From Pseudomonadota bacterium (GTDB lineage: Bacteria > Pseudomonadota > Gammaproteobacteria > Burkholderiales > JABEVD01), in contig JAJZPK010000125.1 in NCBI GenBank assembly GCA_021811205.1, positions 1-7,619 on the forward strand: a stretch of 7,619 nt of DNA. Reading direction: 5' to 3'. The position numbers and the translations under genes are program-made. The notes under the pieces are model-generated. The model ran no database searches, was not told the origin of the DNA, and worked only from the letters and a program-made list of their open reading frames with translations. Position 1 is the stretch's first letter, and each line of letters begins with the position of its first letter. This document shows positions 5,650-7,619 of the stretch, in pieces.

Positions 5650-6286
5650 GCTCGACCTCCTTCCCAAGTTGAGCTGTTTCGACCTCGTCCTCCCAGCGCC
5701 TGCCCCTCAGCCAGGTGGCCGGGTTGGGAATGAATCCTTTGATCCATGCCTCGCAGCTCTTCTGGGCCTCGATAGCCGCCAGGATCGTGTCGAGGAGACT
5801 GTCGAGCTTTGCGCTCTTCCAGGCCTTCTGGGCGTCAGCCCTCGCCTTCTTCGCCGGGTATGCTTTCCAGAAGGTGTCGAATGGAGGCGATTTTTCACCA
5901 TTGACGGTTAGGCTAGCATGGGCGCTAGGCGTCTCCGCGCATGGGTGCGACCCGTCTCGCGCACCTGTGCTAGGGGTAGCATCTGCGCCACCCCTAGCGC
6001 ATACGCTAGCCGTCAGCTTGTCCAGGTTGATCTTGTACTGTCGAGTTGATCCAGGCGCACCACCGTAAGGGTTGCCGGTGACGCTCAGAAATCCGCGCTC
6101 AATGAGAACATGCACCACACGCCTGGCCTGAGACTCGGAAAGGCGCGTTTTCTTTGCTATTGAACACATGGACGGGTAGCACCGCCCCTGATCGTCCGAC
6201 CAATCCGCAAGGGCCAGTAGAGCCAGAAGCTCGCTACCGCCTTCTGGACAGCCGCTCCAAACCCGAGCTAGGACGATCACCGACAT
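5636..6286 (-). CDS. Replication initiator with HTH_36-like and DnaT-like domains
   Basis: This 216-aa protein has two domains. Residues about 15-90 form a winged helix of the HTH_36/phage replication type (CYPSMCSIAKKTRLSESQAR, VLIERGFLSV). Residues 134-201 match the C-terminal domain of phage replication proteins and DnaT-like primosomal proteins (FDTFWKAYPAKKARADAQKA, then W-x(2)-FIPNPATWLRGRRWEDE). The linker of about 40 residues (92-133) is low-complexity Ala/Thr/Ser/Gly, and its DNA holds iteron-like repeats. The likely job is origin binding and recruitment of the helicase encoded two genes later, as lambda O and P do. The start ATG 6286 overlaps the previous gene by 10 bases and has AAGGAA about 8 bases before it. 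Confidence 0.83.
   Translation of the reverse strand: MSVIVLARVWSGCPEGGSELLALLALADWSDDQGRCYPSMCSIAKKTRLSESQARRVVHVLIERGFLSVTGNPYGGAPGSTRQYKINLDKLTASVCARGGADATPSTGARDGSHPCAETPSAHASLTVNGEKSPPFDTFWKAYPAKKARADAQKAWKSAKLDSLLDTILAAIEAQKSCEAWIKGFIPNPATWLRGRRWEDEVETAQLGKEVERDYI
5655..5662 (-). promoter_or_regulatory. Consensus ribosome binding site for the CHC2 gene
   Basis: AAGGAGGT on the minus strand is a full match to the anti-Shine-Dalgarno end of 16S rRNA, with a 5-base spacer to the GTG codon at 5649. It lies within the end of the initiator gene. It decides the start of the zinc-finger protein and suggests high translation despite the GTG. Confidence 0.8.
5912..6011 (+). repeat. Iteron-like repeats inside the initiator gene, candidate origin
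   Basis: A ten-base motif recurs at 5916 (GCATGGGCGC), 5939 (GCATGGGTGC), 5961 (GCACCTGTGC) and 5979 (GCATCTGCGC), with a weaker copy at 5999 (GCATACGC). The spacings are 23, 22, 18 and 20 bases, close to two helical turns. The consensus GCAYnnGYGC is nearly self-complementary. CTAGG/CTAGC blocks at 5913, 5925, 5970, 5994 and 6006 add further symmetry. The cluster falls in the part of the gene that encodes the disordered linker of the initiator. Lambda has its origin iterons in the same relative place in gene O. That this is the replication origin is inference. Confidence 0.5.
5966..6001. repeat. 12-bp inverted repeat within the candidate origin
   Basis: TGTGCTAGGGGT (5966-5977) and ACCCCTAGCGCA (5990-6001) are inverted copies with one mismatch and a 12-base loop. 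The mismatch becomes a G-U wobble in single-stranded form. The stem overlaps two of the iteron-like copies, so it could be a double binding site for a dimer, an extruding hairpin at the origin, or a consequence of codon constraint. Confidence 0.55.
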
Positions 6287-6480
6287 AATAAGGCTTCCTT
6301 CAGATGCGTAAGGATCTGAAAACCAACCTGTTTTTCCGTGAAATTTTTGATAATCGGGTGCTGACGATCCGACTTCAGCAAGGCGCCTAAGGTCTGGGCG
6401 GCTCCAAGGTGAATTTTCGAGACATCACCGGATTCGAGCGCCTCCTCGATAATCGAGAAGCCTTCGCCAAGATCACTCAT
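6277..6480 (-). CDS. Small unknown protein between excisionase-like and initiator genes
   Basis: I do not recognise this 67-aa protein. It is acidic at the N terminus (MSDLGEGFSIIEEALESGD) and helical throughout, without cysteines apart from one near the C terminus. The start is ATG 6480-6478, with GGGAGGG about 5 bases before it. The start overlaps the preceding gene by 8 bases and the stop overlaps the initiator start by 10, so it is clearly a translated member of the operon. Its place in front of the initiator suggests a replication or regulatory accessory, but there is no direct evidence. Confidence 0.65.
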   Translation of the reverse strand: MSDLGEGFSIIEEALESGDVSKIHLGAAQTLGALLKSDRQHPIIKNFTEKQVGFQILTHLKEALLCR

Positions 6481-6673
6481 CGGACCCTCCCGTGCGCGAT
6501 TCGAGGAATTCGAGCCAGCTCGAACGTTTGACCAAACAAGTGCGCCCCAACTTTACAACGATCTTGTGGAAGCCGTACTTCCCCGTGGCCTTCCAACATT
6601 TGAGGGTTGCGGCCTTCACGGGGAACTCGGCTTCGATTTCTGCGAACGTCAGGTAAGATTCCGGGCTACTCAT
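6473..6673 (-). CDS. Excisionase/MerR-type small DNA-binding protein
   Basis: This 66-aa protein reads MSSPESYLTFAEIEAEFPVK, then ATLKCWKATGKYGFHKIVVKLGR and VKRSSWLEFLES. That is the layout of a helix-turn-helix_17/excisionase or AlpA-like fold: an F-x-E-I-E first helix, a recognition helix ending in K-x-W, a wing with G-R, then V-x-R-x-x-W-L-E-F-L. Such proteins bend DNA for excision or activate element promoters. I chose ATG 6673-6671, which has GGAGGGTTCTT before it; the frame extends upstream but only inside the neighbouring gene. It overlaps the preceding gene by 8 bases and the following one by 8. Whether it acts as an excisionase or as a transcription factor cannot be decided here. 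Confidence 0.72.
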   Translation of the reverse strand: MSSPESYLTFAEIEAEFPVKAATLKCWKATGKYGFHKIVVKLGRTCLVKRSSWLEFLESRTGGSDE

Positions 6674-6863
6674 AAGAACCCTCCTTTTCCACCCGAGCAG
6701 CCTTGGCCGGCCACCGCAGCCTACCGTTGGCGAGCTTGAGGGGGTGAATTCCGAAATATGACCCTGTGGTGCAGTATCTCGCCCTGACGGATTGGCCCTT
6801 GACCCCATTGAGAGCACCGAACTCGTCAGTCTCCAGGGGAAAATTCACTACCGGTTCGTCCAT
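6666..6863 (-). CDS. Small DNA-binding-like protein, first gene of the main operon
   Basis: This 65-aa protein contains GVKGQSVRARYCTTGSYFGI followed by LKLANGRLRWP. That resembles tiny helix-turn-helix proteins of prophages in which S-V-R-x-R is the recognition helix and NGRLRWP the wing. The start is ATG 6863-6861, given by GGTGGAGGACC directly before it; the thirteen codons upstream in the same frame carry no ribosome site. As first gene after the intergenic region it probably controls the operon or excision, together with the second small DNA-binding protein that overlaps its end. The family resemblance is from memory, and the exact role is unknown. Confidence 0.68.
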   Translation of the reverse strand: MDEPVVNFPLETDEFGALNGVKGQSVRARYCTTGSYFGIHPLKLANGRLRWPAKAARVEKEGSYE

Positions 6864-6980
6864 GGTCCTCCACCTTCTAAAAATGAATGCTTTTGAATTC
6901 AAAATCGTTTACGACGTTTCGCATGATATGAAAATTCGCGATTGACAAGGCAGGGCCTTGACCAAGTTTTTGCGGGCGAA
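6864..6980 (-). promoter_or_regulatory. Promoter/operator region of the main minus-strand operon
   Basis: This AT-rich gap is the only non-coding space before the long operon, so its promoter should lie here. On the minus strand TTGTCA (6948-6943) and TATCAT (6928-6923) are good boxes but only 14 bases apart. An alternative is TTTTCA with TAAACG at 17 bases. Neither is convincing, which fits a promoter that needs an activator. CGTTT occurs twice, 9 bases apart (6906 and 6915), and CAAGGC/GCCTTG form a small inverted repeat at 6946-6960. Confidence 0.45.
6891..6904. promoter_or_regulatory. Perfect 14-bp palindrome, likely operator
   Basis: TTTTGAATTCAAAA is a perfect palindrome lying 28 bases upstream of the first start codon of the main operon, near where transcription should begin. 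A dimeric repressor or activator site is the simplest reading. The binding protein is not known; the two small DNA-binding proteins and the HTH protein at 7024-7605 are the local candidates. Confidence 0.5.
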
Positions 6981-7006
6981 AAAAAACCCGCGTCTAAGCG
7001 GGTTTT
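6979..7006 (-). terminator. Rho-independent terminator after the HTH gene (possibly bidirectional)
   Basis: On the minus strand, GCGGG-type arms (7002-6998 and 6991-6987 as CCCGC/GCGGG) enclose a 6-base loop. Flanking A and T runs extend the stem to about 9 bp, and eight T residues follow (6986-6979). It lies 18 bases after the stop codon of the 7024-7605 gene. The plus-strand reading also has a T-run, so it may stop transcription in both directions. Confidence 0.85.
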
Positions 7007-7023
7007 GGTGTGCTTGGAAATAA

Positions 7024-7605
7024 TTATTTCTGTCGCTCTCGGTCCACGGCCCTTATCACCGTTCGAGCTGACCTGCCTTTCTCATTCGCCACTCTTTCGG
7101 CAATTGAATTCTTACTCCAATCTGGGTGAGCCTTTTCCAATTCGATGTACCTTTTCACAAGTGGCACATTTTTATCAGCAGCTTGTTTTCTTGTGGTGGC
7201 ACCCCCTGAGTGCGATGCCTTCAAATTTTTTCGCCCTGTCACAATAGCGGGTGCATTTTCTATCCTGTCCACCGTGTCGAGGGCTGCGTTTATGGCGTCC
7301 ACCACCTTCGTAAAGTGATCATGGTCACTATGTACAGACGTCAGCCAAGTCGCCATAGCATAAATACTGGCCTCGATGAAAAGCTTGGTTCCAACAGGAA
7401 GGAGTCCTGGTTTCGAACGCATGCAGCCGAGATCGGCGAACCATTCAATCTCACCCAGATCGGCATCGGTTAAACCAGCATCGAGCAGCCGTGTCTTGTA
7501 TGCTGAGGCGATCCTTTTACTGTCGATGGATCCCTGCAGGGAAAGCTGTTCTTTCGCCTCTATCCATTCTTCTGCAGTCATGTCGTGAGCGCTTTTTTTA
7601 TCCAT
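7024..7605 (-). CDS. Protein with N-terminal E-W motif and C-terminal HTH
   Basis: This 193-aa protein begins with the motif SAHDMTAEEWIEAKEQL at residues 5-21, closely like the end motifs of the scaffold-like protein at 3521-3985. The middle (residues 73-118) is helical, with LFIEASIYAMATWL and VVDAINAALDTVDRIENA. The C-terminal 45 residues read as a helix-turn-helix (HPDWSKNSIAERVANEKGRS then ARTVIRAVD), as in small DNA-binding domains of phage proteins. The start ATG 7605-7603 has AGAGAGGCAAGTC before it. The gene is its own unit, closed by a terminator. It could be a regulator of the operon, or a DNA-binding protein sent to the particle by the shared motif. I know no named family for it. 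Confidence 0.72.
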   Translation of the reverse strand: MDKKSAHDMTAEEWIEAKEQLSLQGSIDSKRIASAYKTRLLDAGLTDADLGEIEWFADLGCMRSKPGLLPVGTKLFIEASIYAMATWLTSVHSDHDHFTKVVDAINAALDTVDRIENAPAIVTGRKNLKASHSGGATTRKQAADKNVPLVKRYIELEKAHPDWSKNSIAERVANEKGRSARTVIRAVDRERQK

Positions 7606-7619
7606 GACTTGCCTCTCTG

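Noticed and set aside
6942..6970. Perfect TTGACA box on the plus strand
   Set aside because: No acceptable -10 lies 16-18 bases downstream (AGTTTT), and a transcript would run straight into the terminator at 6979-7006.
1..7619. CRISPR array, tRNA, rRNA, insertion sequence or integrase
   Set aside because: I looked for regular spaced repeats, tRNA-like cloverleaf ends, transposase and recombinase motifs on both strands and saw none.

Overview
The window looks like part of a moderately GC-rich proteobacterial chromosome carrying a phage-related mobile element. Strict Shine-Dalgarno sites, densely overlapping genes, and the replication, excisionase-like and tape-measure families support this. 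The exact taxon cannot be read from the sequence; a beta- or gammaproteobacterium is only a guess.

The left edge (1-597, + strand) holds the 3' end of a MNT-type nucleotidyltransferase gene followed, with overlapping stop and start, by a HEPN-domain gene. This is a MNT/HEPN toxin-antitoxin pair. Its stop codon lies 7 bases from the stop codon of the converging minus-strand operon, so it is either the host flank of the element or cargo at its end.

Everything from 605 to 7605 is on the minus strand. A separate unit (7605-7024) encodes a protein with a C-terminal helix-turn-helix and ends in a clear Rho-independent terminator. After an intergenic region of about 160 bases that contains a perfect 14-bp palindrome, one long operon starts. 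In transcription order it encodes: two tiny excisionase/AlpA-like DNA-binding proteins (6863-6666, 6673-6473); a 67-aa unknown protein; a replication initiator whose linker-coding DNA carries iteron-like repeats (6286-5636); a stand-alone CHC2 primase zinc finger (5649-5227); a DnaB/T7 gp4-type helicase (5234-4278); two adjacent proteins sharing a C-terminal module like that of phage GP20/scaffolding proteins (4281-3982, 3985-3521); a coiled-coil protein (3509-3021); a 25-aa peptide (3012-2935); a short tape-measure-like protein (2938-1214); and two small unknown proteins (1214-927, 916-605). Nearly all neighbours overlap or couple through stop/start overlaps.

The combination is unusual. A complete-looking replication module is joined directly to scaffold-like and tape-measure-like genes. 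No portal, capsid, terminase, tail tube, baseplate or lysis gene is visible before the operon ends. My main hypothesis is a phage satellite, or a strongly reduced prophage, that replicates itself and supplies size-determining proteins (scaffold and tail ruler) to a helper phage's particle. A second clue is a short peptide motif, A-[RH]-D-[ML]-[TN]-x-x-E-W, found three times in two different proteins: at both ends of a scaffold-like protein and at the N terminus of the helix-turn-helix protein. It could be a docking or encapsidation tag. Both ideas are inference and need homology searches and experiments.
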